The position numbers were made by a program, and so were the translations under genes. From Rhynchopus sp. YZ270_cl-10 (lineage: Eukaryota > Euglenozoa > Diplonemea > Diplonemida > Diplonemidae): DNA of 64,000 nt. The stretch is from NCBI GenBank assembly GCA_964035575.1, contig OZ037851.1, positions 434,001 through 498,000 of the forward strand, read 5' to 3'. Position 1 is the first letter of the stretch. Each line of letters starts with the position of its first letter. Under the pieces are notes generated by a model, which ran no database searches, was not told where the DNA came from, and saw only the letters and a program-made list of their open reading frames with translations. Below, piece after piece: positions 39,174 to 50,415 of the stretch.

Positions 39174-40535
39174 TCACATTCCGCAATCAGCTTCGGATGT
39201 GAGCACGGCCCCGACCACACACGCGAGGGAGTATCCGATAACCCCGCAGACGATGACACCCAGCACTGAGGAGAGGTTCTCCTTTTTGAATATTTTCAAC
39301 CGCGGGAGCCCGAAGATGTTGAGCTGTTCTCTGTCCTTGGACATCACGGAGACCTGTGGAGGGGGTTATGCACAACAAAAATTCCAACGGGAACATTCAA
39401 CATACCTGAATGAAGTACGCAATCGTCGAGCACACAAACATAATGTGTATCGCAAGCGCACAGTAGAAGGTAGACGGCGGCATCTCAGGAAAACCTGATT
39501 CATCCTCGGTGAGGAGGTTCTGGTTCTGCACCTCAACACGCACCACGCCTGTCAATATCATCTGCGGGAGGGTGAACATCAGCATCCGCAGGAAGCACAG
39601 CATTGCACCAAAGGAATGCAAAAAGCGCGGAACATGCACATTGGTTGCTGCATCGATGCGGGTCCACTCTCTGTGCGCACGATATATCCAGACACATTCA
39701 TAAACTGGGATGAACGGGATTAGCTGTAATATTGTGTTTCATTTTTTTAAAACTGCAAAGTACCAGGAAAAGATCGGAGAACCCTCACGGGTTTAACCTT
39801 GGGACAACATTTATTTAGCCTCCGTTGAGGATTAAAAAGTGAAGCTATTAATGCAGGCACCTCCGACTGAACCCTAAACGCTAAAAGCTAAAAAGAATGC
39901 CCCGCATACCCTCCGAAAGGTACCTCAATTGTTTGTCCCCACTGTTTTTAAATGCATACCTTGAAATTCATTGGCCAGAAGAAGACTTGTTGGTCTCGGA
40001 ACATGAGTCCGAAAAAGAACATTGAAAGGTCACCACATAGGGCCACCACCAGACCCAACCCTCCGAGATATTTCTGACAGTTCGACACCAGATAGAAGAG
40101 CACCACATACGAGCACACGAGGTCCATCAGGTACGACACCATCGACACTATGGTCATCATCGCACACCCTGGACCGGCTTCATCGGGGCCGACCACCTGA
40201 TCGACCCTACAGAGCGTTACCGCGGAGGCATTCATATCAGGGTCCATGCGCCATGTAACAGGACTCGCTGGGTTTGATCCATCTAAGTCCTTTACTGGAA
40301 TCCCCACATCCAATAAATTCGCATCCTTAATCTTCCGAAACGAGCTTCCATTCAGAGTAGACGTGCTCCCCTTCAATACAGAGATCTCAGGCATTGCAGG
40401 CTCCTTACTGTCAAAAGGTTCTGTGTCAACCAACTCCACTGTCACGTCGGGGGGGCTAATGGGGGTCTCCCGCTCGCATACTTCTGGCTTTTCCTCAGAA
40501 ACTGCCACCGGTTCATTTGGCACGTCTTCTCCCAT
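39174..40535 (-). CDS. XK-related-like polytopic membrane protein (three exons)
   Basis: Complement join 39174-39353, 39406-39723 and 39960-40535, 357 residues. All junctions are phase 0 with donors GTATGC and GTATGT. The ATG at 40535 follows a long pyrimidine tract ending CTTCTGTAG by 19 bases. The first ~110 residues are acidic and soluble. About six to eight hydrophobic segments follow, beginning at SMVSYLMDLVCSYVVLFYLV near 123. Segments such as WPMNFKLIPFIPVYECVWIY and RFLHSFGAMLCFLRMLMFTL-PQMIL have the order and PQ signature of XK/XKR proteins, several of which are phospholipid scramblases. The assignment rests on pattern only. The gene follows meckelin in the array with about 440 bases between. 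Confidence 0.6.
39843..39875 (+). repeat. Dispersed repeat D, partial copy within an intron
   Basis: TTAATGCAGGCACCTCCGAC matches the D core at 27893-27947. It lies in the first intron of the XK-like gene. Confidence 0.4.
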
Positions 40536-40927
40536 TTTTAGCAGGGGGGGATGCCTACAGAAGGAATGAAAAAAGAGAGAGAGAGAGAAATTAGAGAGTA
40601 GAGGGAGTGAGAGGGTGATGGTGATGTAGATTTTTTGTCTTCCCACCCCTATTGCGGTTCCCCAGATTTGTGATTAGAATAGAGAAGAACTGCTTTGTCA
40701 TCGTAATTGAAAGGAAAAACGTGGCTTGAAGATAAAAGCAAGGTCACAAAAGCATGGTAAAGTATGGTAAGGTCTCGTTTTTTTTACTCTATGTTTGCTA
40801 GCTGTGTGGACAACACAGAATGGGGTAGGGAGGGTGTTTTGAGGGGGATAGGTGGGGAGTTGACTTTAAAAAAAGACAAAATCCCTCTAAATTTACACCG
40901 CATCTTCCTTTTTTTTTTTGAAAATTT

Positions 40928-40975
40928 GGTCGTATTAGTGTAGTCACCTGAAGATGCACTCCACTGGGAATTCTA
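40928..40975 (+). repeat. Dispersed repeat D2, copy 3, overlapping the meckelin stop
   Basis: GTATTAGTGTAGTCACCTGA, AGATGCACTCCACTGGG. It matches 6533-6583 and abuts the stop codon of meckelin, so it starts that gene's 3' untranslated region. Confidence 0.4.
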
Positions 40976-43900
40976 CATAACGAGAAGGCGTGTGTCTAGA
41001 GCTTGCCTGCCTAGCCTCGATGCAAGCCCACGTCTCTTCAGAGCGATCCCAAAGAGCATCGTTACCAGAACAATCAACGCAGAAAGCCAAAGACTGAAAA
41101 AAAGAGAGGTGAGGTTAGAAAGAAAAATAGTTGAAACGTGCTAAAAAGGCATCAGTCATGCAAAGAAAGAGTGGAATAAGAGTGGTCCGTAGACTTTTTT
41201 GTGTATTTTTTTCGGCCCACAGGCCGTGACCTATGGGGATGGTTTTGGCCAGAAGTTTAGTAATCTTATCTTTTGTACGCTGGGTCCCAACCAAAACAGC
41301 GGGAGTGAGGGGGGGGAGTGAACACATACTTTGCTATCAGCGCATCCAATGCCACAAAGGCAACCATTTCGGCGTAATGCAGGCGTGTCTGAAAGTGAAG
41401 TCATGTGGTGTCAAAGTGCAAAAAAAAAAAAATGTGTGATACATACATCAGCCCCAAGCAAGGTGACACGCTCCGCCCAGGAGTCATGCACATTGAAGCA
41501 CGGTTCTGTGTAGAGCTGGATGGAATGCTTGTCGGAACGTGCCTGTGCGTTGTGTGCTCCTTGGTTCACACCACCACCGCCACCACCACCTCCAGGCATA
41601 TTCGGCGGGATGAAGGTCATCTGTGTGGAACAATCAATGAAACAGTTTTTATGCTTTGTTCAATTTAGGACAAAAAACAACCATGCCATGCAGACCAAAT
41701 GGTCAACACTGCGTGAAGAACGCATGAAACAACATACCGGTGCAAACGGGTTCGGCGGCGGCAGCGCAAACATCCCAAAAATGGAGAACGGGAACTTCGG
41801 AACTGCCTCCACAAACGCTCTGTGAAAAAAGACATTATAACCCCCAAAAACACCCTTTAAATACATACTGTTCCAACATAGTTTTGAGCTCTAACTCAAC
41901 TGCCTCATTTTCTGCGAGCTGCGCCTGGCTTGCATTGAGCAGCGCCGACGGCGGGGGGTTGAAGAGGGCCAGGATTTCAAAGCACTTCTTTGGCCGCGCA
42001 TACTGCTGCAACTGGCCTCGCCCCTGCCCTCCTCCTACTCCACCTGCACCTCCCCCACCTCCTCGCCATGCAACATCTACACCGCCTACACCACCACTCC
42101 GCTCTGCCAACAACGTCGCGCCCATCTTCGTCACAATACCTTCCCCAAGAAACATTTCAAACTCCCTGCTAGGTGGCATCTGCATCGCATACCCTTCGAC
42201 ACCCCCCGACGCTTGCTGTTCCGCCTGCCACTCCGCTAAGGAGCGGTCCGCTCGATCCCAACCCTCCCTCCCAGAAACAGCCTTACGCCCATGAATGTAA
42301 TACCCCCAGCCAGAATGGACCACAAAGAGAACCGAAACATTACACTGTGCGAGCAGATCGGGGAGTCGTTTTAATGGCGCCTCAATGATTACCCAATGCG
42401 CGAATTGGTTTAACGCAGACCAAATGAAGGAGGCAAAGAGCAACGAAAAGGTTAGGATACAGATCCTCAGAATGGGGCTGGTTCCGGTCCTCATTTCGGC
42501 TGATTTTGTGTCTGAGTTGGGTGCATGAACGGATACGGGAATGCCATAATTACTCCGATGCGCTGTTTTAAGTGTAGGATCTGCAGTCGTCAACGCAATA
42601 AACCCCATGCCATACATAAGCCATAAACACCACACAATAGTCCAGAGGGTTCGAGAGGACCGAGCAGAGCCCAACCGAAATATTTCATTTGCCGCTAGAA
42701 CGCGACGCCACATCGAAACAGAGACCTCTTGAGTTACCTCCCAATCAACCAACACCACATCTATTCTGCTCTGTCTAATATACGCCACCAACAGATAAAA
42801 CAGCTTTGCCCACAGCATGGTGTGCACGACAGGAAATAGCTCTCCGAGGCCTTCTGGGAGGGCGCGGGTTATCCGCGGGTTTGTGTTGTGTTTATATTCC
42901 AAATAATATGCACACGATGCAAGCCAGACCATAATAAAGAGGAGCGATCCTCCCGCTTCACAGAGAGTCTCTAAGAATATGACCATCCCTTCAACATCAA
43001 AGATTTGAAAGAGAGAGGAAGGGGCCGTCACGTAGACTCCGGAACGTTCTCCGGTTGGGAAGAGCCATGGGGCGCAGTGCATAGGTGGACGAACCGGGGT
43101 ATGCCGGATGATTCCTCCAGCACCTCCACCTCCTCCGGTAGGGCTACTGACGTACATCACCTCAAGGCTGGGTGGTGGTGGTGGTGGTGCGTCTTCTCCA
43201 TCAGGGACCGTCTGAGGTGGAGCTGCACCAAATCCGCAAATAACCCATTTCGCGCCATCATACTCCACACTCCCCCCAGAAGCGCTGGTCCACGTTTTCT
43301 GCCCATTTTTTTCAGTGGAGGATAGCAGATACTCCCCAGATACTCCTGGTCCGGTTACAAAGATGTTGAGGGAAACAACAGAGCGGCGTCTGCGTCTGCA
43401 AAATGCGAAGCTGGAAACTAAAGCGGCAAGACCGCAGAATGTTGCGACTAAGGTGCCGGTGGCGACGAGGGATTCATAGGCATCGGGGGATTCACCTTCC
43501 CAGGTTGATGTGAAGTGCTGTGTGGTATAGATGTTACTGCGGTGGCCCCGAAGGAAGGTTGGTGGTGAAAGCGAGCGGTTCGCATTGAAGATCTCGAAGT
43601 AGCGTTGATTAGGTATCTGCGGCGCACCCTCTGCTTCGTCATACCGGACGCAAATGTGTGGGGTGTCGATCACCCCGTCTACGTGGAGATGCACTTCGAC
43701 ACTCAAAGAACGGATGTACCGTACATAGCTGACCTCATCGTACGATACACCAAGCGAAATCGGGTCAAATGTCCAGAATTGTGATCTAAAAGTGGCACCA
43801 TCTGGGTCGCAACTACCTCTCTCATTGTATACTATGATGGGGATGAGAACTAATGATCCTAGATCGTCGTCAGCGTTGGAGCTGGAGGTGGTCCGTCGTG

Positions 43901-45038
43901 TGCTTGCCCGTTGCGTGTCGCGCTGTAGGTACAATTCAAAGAACGGAACCGGGTTCGAAAAATCCTGAGAGGAAACGGAAGCGAAAAAGGCCTGCAAATC
44001 CACCTCGCACGACACCTTTCCTTGCACACCACTGCGGAGGAGGTATTCCATGTCTGCGGAGTACAAAGGGCATAGTGTCATCAATTCGCTTGAATACGGC
44101 GAAAAACCAAGAAATTCGCCATAAATTGAGTACCTTTTCAACTGAAACAACAGCCGACTCCCAATCCCATTCACCGCAAACTCTGGTGGGAAGAAGGAGG
44201 CGGGGATCTCTGCATTTGACAAATCGTTTTCAATGCCTGACAATCTTTGCAGCTCATCCGATTGAGGCATTAACGCGTCACGCCATCTGCAGGCAGTTCT
44301 GCTGGACCCATACTGCTGCAGAGCACAAAGCGAGAGCAGAGAACGACAGAGGGCGGCATCACCATTCGCACACCCGCTAGCTGCGACAAAGAGAAGCAGC
44401 TGGATAACCTCACTGTCCTTTCTCGTTCCGTCAGAGAGCGGTACGCTGGACCTTTCCATATTTAAATACGCTGCCGGCATGCCTGCTGTTGCTTCAACGC
44501 AAATCAAATCAGATTTTCTAAACAAAGGCGCGACGACGTCCTTCATTTGCACCGCAACGTATGCATCAATAACGTTCTTTGCGTAGACATCTACAAAGGA
44601 GCTACGCAATATCCCAGAAAACCCTGTTTTGCAGACACATCCATCGGAAGATGTTGGTACGGTGCTGGCGTCGGTAGATACGGTGTGCCCTGGGGTGGAC
44701 GTGCATGACACCGCATTGCAGTTTTCGCAGGGAAGGCAAAACACTGCCCCAAGAGAAGCACCGTTGAGTTGGTGAAAGCTGCGAGAGGCAGGTGGGCAGG
44801 TGCAGTTAACGTCGCTTGATAGGGTGTCTTCTGCGATGCCAGGAGGGAGAACAACCGTGCTCGCATTTTGGTTGCATTTTAAGCATGATTTTGAGTCCGG
44901 GGCGACGATGCTTCCAGCGGCGCAAGGTATGCAAGAAGAGAAGGATTTTGAAACTGAAAAAACGGTCCAAGGGTCGCAGATCTCATCGGCAAATGAAAGC
45001 GAGATGAGATACAATAAAACAGCTATTGGTAGATGCAT
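40973..45038 (-). CDS. TMEM67: Meckelin (TMEM67/MKS3), five exons
   Basis: Complement join 40973-41093, 41330-41388, 41447-41620, 41738-41819 and 41869-45038, 1201 residues. All four introns are GTATGT-AG and keep frame. Residues 1-17 are a signal peptide. About 20-145 is cysteine-rich with CxxC pairs (SSCIPCAAG, SCLKCNQN, CLPCENC), then a long ectodomain with a Ser/Ala linker. A membrane segment near 519-545 is followed by a cluster from about 690 to 885, with IDVVLVDWE, and CNVSVLFVVHSGWGYYIHGR near 910. The last exon gives a final span (LWLSALIVLVTMLFGIAL) and the tail GLASRLGRQALDTRLLVM. The DWE, GYYIHGR and tail signatures in this order identify meckelin, a membrane receptor-like part of the MKS complex at the ciliary transition zone. 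It is longer than animal versions (about 1000 residues) because of Gly-rich inserts. Confidence 0.88.
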
Positions 45039-45770
45039 CGCATCTTTTGTGTAAAATAAGGTTGTTGTGTCTGTTTGGTTTTTTTTAAATTGAAAGACGA
45101 GGAGAGGAGGGATGATGTTGAAAGAAAAAAATGGGGTTTTTTTTTTAGAGTTTTGTTTTATTGTCGAATGTGGTGGTAAAAAGAAGGGTAAAAAAAACGG
45201 AATGATGGTTTTGTAAGTATGAATGTCAAGAGGAAAAAAGGTAACTTATGTTGGGTAAATTTTATCCTAATCCTTGTGGAGGATATCACAAGGCGACGCT
45301 GTTAATCGGACTGAGTTGGGGGAATATACAGTGTACACACATTTTCCCCTCCACGAAACTTCATTTTTTTTTTTTCGAAACAGCCCTTTGCAAAATAATT
45401 AAAATGGAAAGATGAAAAGCAAAATTGCATCGATCCATAAAACAAAATACTACTCCAGGTTAAAGCGCAAAAGCCAGACAAAAAAAAAAGCACTTAAAAC
45501 AGAACACTTCAAAAAAGAGCGAACTATTGATGCAAACAATACGTTTCATTAAGTTCTATTTCGAATCGAGGCAAAAAAAAAGGGAGTTGTGTACAAGAAA
45601 AAAACGTATCGCTATTAATGAGAATAGGCTGTTTGACGCTGACCTTGGTCGGTGGTGATCCATGGTGATCTGTGGTGATCGGCTTAAATCGGTGGTAAAA
45701 AGTGAAAAAAATGGGCATGCCAGGCACGTCAATCAGCCCAGAGAACGGGATATCCGTGTAGTTTGGTGGT
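45039..45770. other. Spacer, no gene seen
   Basis: About 730 bases of AT-rich sequence between the meckelin start and the 3' end of the ART gene. A TGATCC/GGTGATC cluster near 45650-45685 (GGTGATCCATGGTGATC) is a short tandem repeat. No coding region is supported. Confidence 0.4.
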
Positions 45771-48700
45771 TCAAAATTTTGCAGATGTCTTCCGCATGAC
45801 CAGCGCCATTGTAGCTGCGGTCTGTTGTCTTTCAAACATGAGATCTGCTTCAGCCTTGAGCGCATCACATCCGGTACTTTGCTGGAGGAGGTGTTCCGCT
45901 TCTTTTCTGCTTTTGAATGCTTTCCACATGAGCTGGAGGCGGACTGCTGCACGCTGTTCGATTGTGATGTCCGTGACTGGCTCGAATGGAATACGGTCTT
46001 CAGGCAGAAACGTCCGCAGTGCCTTCTGCGACATCTCCCGCTTCGAGACACGCGGAATGTACTCCGCACCACTCGTCGCAGTTGTCACCCCCTCAAGCAG
46101 GTCGATCACCGGTTGCAACCCGCAGCTCTTCGCAAGACCCAGAGGCGTGCGGCCTTCGTTGTCATGCAAATTCGGGTCAGAGCCATATCGGAGCAACACT
46201 TCAACGATATCTGTTAAAATCAAAAGGTAGAAAAGCCCCAGACGTTTTTAAAAGCAAAATCACAAAAAGGACAAAATTACATCATTCTCAATCACAACTT
46301 TGTACACTGCCCATAAAGAAAAAAAACACAAGACATACACAACGAATAGGTATGCGTCGCAGCGTGCAACGGAGTGTACCCCCCAAGCTTCGACTGAATA
46401 CGCAGGAGACGTGGCGTGACAAGCCTGCTGAGGGTCGGTTCTGCCTCTGGTGTGTCGAAGGCCTTTTGCCTGCAGGCGTAGTACAATGCAGAGTGGTTGT
46501 CGACGTCGATGACCACCTCAAGGTCATATGAAAAGGCGTTCAGGAGCGAGTCCACCAGGGCCACACGGCCGAGGCGTGCAGACGCAAGGAGAAGATGGTT
46601 TGGCTTGCCGAGGTCACGCCGTGCCCACTCTCGCCCAATCGCATGCACAACCCAATCCAAAGAAGCGCCCATCTCAGTCGAAGGTAAAACAGTCATAACA
46701 TCCACAACATCCCACATCGCTTTGACAGTGATCTCCGCCCACTTCTCCCCAAAGGAATGTAGCTGATTCAAGGTCAGTCCATGAGATCTGTGGTGGATAC
46801 ACCTCAGCCGCATGGCAGGTTCCAGCTGGTCGTCGTACCACACAGAAGACTTGGTTGCCAAGGATACGACATTGGAACGAATAAGATTCCATGTCTTGCG
46901 TTTGCAAACCAATTCGTCGGAAGGCTTCCACACCGTCATGGGAGGGGAGTTCGTTGGGACCGGGTCGGTTTCGACTTCGATGATGTGAGGGTTTTCGCGC
47001 AAAGCTTCGAGCAACAGGGCGACACCATTGGAAGGGATGCGGTTGTTGCGGAGGGCCAGCCGCCGGAGAGGCACCTTCATACGCAAAGCGGCAGCAAGCA
47101 GTTTGACGCCTTCAATACCACAAGCAAGACCTCCGCGTCCATGGGTGATGCGCAAATCCAACACAGCCTCCCAATGCACTCCTGTGGTAGGCGCGGTGCG
47201 TCCGTTGGACCCTGTAGACTTATCAAGGGAAGCGCTCATATCCAGGTTGTGTCTGCGTTTTTTCCCGCGAACAGAGATCTGTCGATGGTTGGTGTTGTCT
47301 TGATCTTCTGTCTCGCAGAGAACAGCGTCGGTCATTTCGGATCGGTCTATGCCTAGGATAGTGGCGATGTGTGCGCATGCTGCATCATCGGTGGGCTTGC
47401 CTGCAAGAAGGCGGGCACCGCTGCCAAGGTCTGCGCAGGTTTGGAAGATTGCCTCGGCAGGGGCAACCTGGGAAGGGCTGAGGGTCGTCCACTGTGACAC
47501 CTCGCGTACCGGGCAGTTTGCGAGATGTGCATTGTTGGAGAGTGTGACCAAGCACTGCCAAGACTGCGCGGTTTCCCCAACAGTCGGTGAAGATAACGTC
47601 AAATCAACCACACCGTCACCCCGTTTAATCGCCTCCTCCATCTGAAAGACAACCGACGCAGCCGCAGCTGTCGCTACTCGAGGAAGCAGGCTTCGTACCC
47701 GAGCACAGTGCACTGTTGTGGGCGTCACAACCTCCAACTCAAAGAGCTGCGACTGTCCGCGAACCCCTGCGAGAACGCTCAACGCACTGCTCATCACATT
47801 GCCGACCTTCAACCACGTATTAGGGGGGAACAGTAACTCTCGTTCGCGAGCAAAGCGGGACCACCTTGAGATAATCTTTCCTTGCGTTGTACTGCTTGCC
47901 TGGACAGAGAACACTGTACCACGACGGCGATCTGATGCGAACGAACATGCTGTCAACGCATCTAACGACGTCGAAGAAAACGACGCCCACAACAACACTG
48001 CACCATTCCGATACTGCGGGACAGCCACCCCCTCCAACCCACGATAACACATGAAGGCCTTAATCGACGATGCCATCAACGGATGCGTTGCCGCAATGCC
48101 TGGCGCTGCCTTCAAACTTTTATCGATATGAAATATAGCAGACTTCACCTGGTGTATCGACGACCCCCTGGGCAGCACCCTCCACCCCTTCGTCACCCTT
48201 TCAACAATACGCGAGGAGCTATCTGCCCTGCCTAGGTACAGATCAAACCCAGATTTATTCCATTGCGCTGACGCTTCAACGGGTTTGGACCGAATAAAGG
48301 GGTCGATCGCACCACCTCCTTCGTACTCCCCATCGCATGCAGAGAACCCCTTTAAAATAAGTGTCGGAACCATTTGGCCCAACTGAATGCTTCGCATTGT
48401 GTGGTTTAAAAGGCGGTATGGCTGTTCTTCGGATTCGGTGTTAAGTCGTTCGTAGATAGCCAGTTGCGTACCATCCTCTTTGCAGACAATTTTGACAGAA
48501 GCGTGCGACAAAGAAATCAAATAATAGGTCTGCTTCCACCGGAACCTTTGCAATGCTAATACTGCTGCAACGGAGTTCGGAATAGGTTCTGTCAGTTCAC
48601 CTAAATATTGCAACGCAGTGTGCAATATCGACGATACTGCTTGGTAATAATGCCGTGACGCCATGTGGTTGAAGTTTATAAGCTCTGTCGTATCCTTCGC

Positions 48701-50161
48701 GATTTGCGTGTCAAATGCTTGTTTGTTCTCGAGGTGTGATATACGTTCTAAGAGCAGCGCCAGCCGGTCGTCGTCCTCAAATGGAACCACCTCCCAGACT
48801 GGTTTGCCGTTTGGCACGTCAAACATATCAGAACACAGCTTTTCGGATGCATCTCTTGAGTAAATATACTCCAGCACACCGCAAGGGATCGTCTCCACAG
48901 GAGTCTGCACGACATGGAATGGTGATCGATCCGGGCACAACATAGAAATAACCGGTGCAGAAGCTCGCCGAGCAGGCGAAGGTTTGATCTCGTCATCCAC
49001 AATTTGCATGGTAGGTGGAGGCAACCAGAGACAGCTTGCGTGCAGAGGGGAAAGCCGTGCATTAGCGCTGCATGGGTTTGAATATGACGCAATGACGATA
49101 TGGGTGGCACCGACCGATCCTGTTGGTAATGTGTTTTTAAAATTCAATTTTACGACAAAATGGTGGCAAATTCCGAATTTAAACCAAAAATGCATACCAT
49201 TATAAAAAACCAACCCCGGGGACGTTCTCTGCATTTCAAACCTTGCCCCTAATAAATCCGCTATAGGTCTGTTCAGGAGTGGTGAGAGCTGCACACATGC
49301 TTGCACTGTCAATTCTGTACCACCCTCCTCGCTCACAATCGACGACTCCTTCAGCGAACCATCCTCAGCTGCGCTGCCCATTTCTCCGGTTTCATCTTCA
49401 CTTTCACCAAACGGACACATGCCGAGGGACATCCATTGGCCACCGGTGACCGCCTTGGATGGATCTGGCACCCACACCGCAAATGTCTGCTCATGATACA
49501 GCTGAAATGTGTACAATGCAAGGGGCACCACTGTTGACGCAGGCTCCCCTGCACTGTGAAGCTTTTGGATCACCTTAATGTCGTGGAGCATGCCTGACAG
49601 AACAGGACGTGGCCAGAGTTTGTTCCCCAAAGGATCCATCCACAGCTTCAACTCACACACCGTCCCCCAATGGTCCAGTGGGGGAACCCAGGAGGACCGA
49701 TAAAATTGAAGTTCATAATCCTGACCAACTTCTCCCGCTTCTTGAATGCCGTCTGAGAAGCGAGGCTTGTCGGAGGCTGTCTTAGATGGAGGGTCGCGGC
49801 TGTGCAGTACTTTGCGAAGGACTTCGACTAGCTTGGGCCAAGGGACGCCTTCGCTTAGAAGGGTGCGGATGTAATCTTGTACAGTGTCTTCGAGGGGTTG
49901 TTCTGGTGGCTTAGCTGGTTCTTCGCAGAGTTTAACTGATTTGTGTTCGGGGGGTGTAGTGATATTTGGTGGCTTCAGATTGGTTGATATCGGTGATGGT
50001 GCAGTGAAACTGCTCCCATGGTGCTTCAACACCGAAAGCTGCGCACCCCTATTCTGCGCAAGCTTGCGAAACACCCCAAGCTGCTTCTCCAAAAGGCCCA
50101 CCTTCTGTTCGTACGCCCTCTGTATCGTTTCCAGACGGTTTTCCATTATTTTGACACTCAT
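45771..50161 (-). CDS. Mono-ADP-ribosyltransferase fused to LRR, ankyrin and IQ-like regions (two exons)
   Basis: Complement join 45771-46210 and 46339-50161, 1420 residues. The GTATGT donor and TTTAACAG acceptor restore an ankyrin repeat across the junction (TYSLYIVEVLLRYGSDPN). Residues 1-45 form a coiled coil. About 140-430 is a large unassigned region. The ADP-ribosyltransferase domain (about 690-800) has the R-S-E signature: CYRGL near 703, FSSTS near 726 and ERELLFPP near 771, with glutamates two apart, as in arginine-specific enzymes. A leucine-rich repeat follows near 1035-1060 (LRRLALRNNRIPSNGVALLL). Ankyrin repeats run about 1190-1310, and AAVRLQLMWKAFKSRKEAE near 1365 resembles an IQ motif. 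The enzyme would transfer ADP-ribose from NAD to protein targets chosen by its repeats. There is no signal peptide, so it should be cytosolic. Confidence 0.78.
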
Positions 50162-50360
50162 TTTCCCCCTCTCATAAAGTGTAAATCAATTGAAAAGGGA
50201 AAAATAATTGGGATGGAGTAGAAGGGGGATGTCAGAAGTGGTGTGGGTATTATGAAACTAAAACTGTGGAGGGGTGATAGAAATGAAGTTTGTTGTCGGG
50301 TGTTGAGGGTGAAAAAAAAAATACATTCGGCAACTACTTTCTCTGAAGAGACAAAGAGGC

Positions 50361-50415
50361 GTTTATAAGATGATAAGCCTCTCGTGCTTACCTTATCATA
50401 TTCGTTATCTCGCCA
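50361..50415 (+). repeat. Orphan LINE 3' end with hairpin A
   Basis: GTTTATAAGATGAT, AAGCCTCTCGTGCTTA, CCTTATCATATTCGTTATC. It matches 6689-6742 over about 50 bases, lacking three bases on each side of the hairpin. It includes sequence corresponding to the end of ORF2 and its stop. It is an extremely 5'-truncated LINE copy or an independent mobile tail. Confidence 0.75.
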
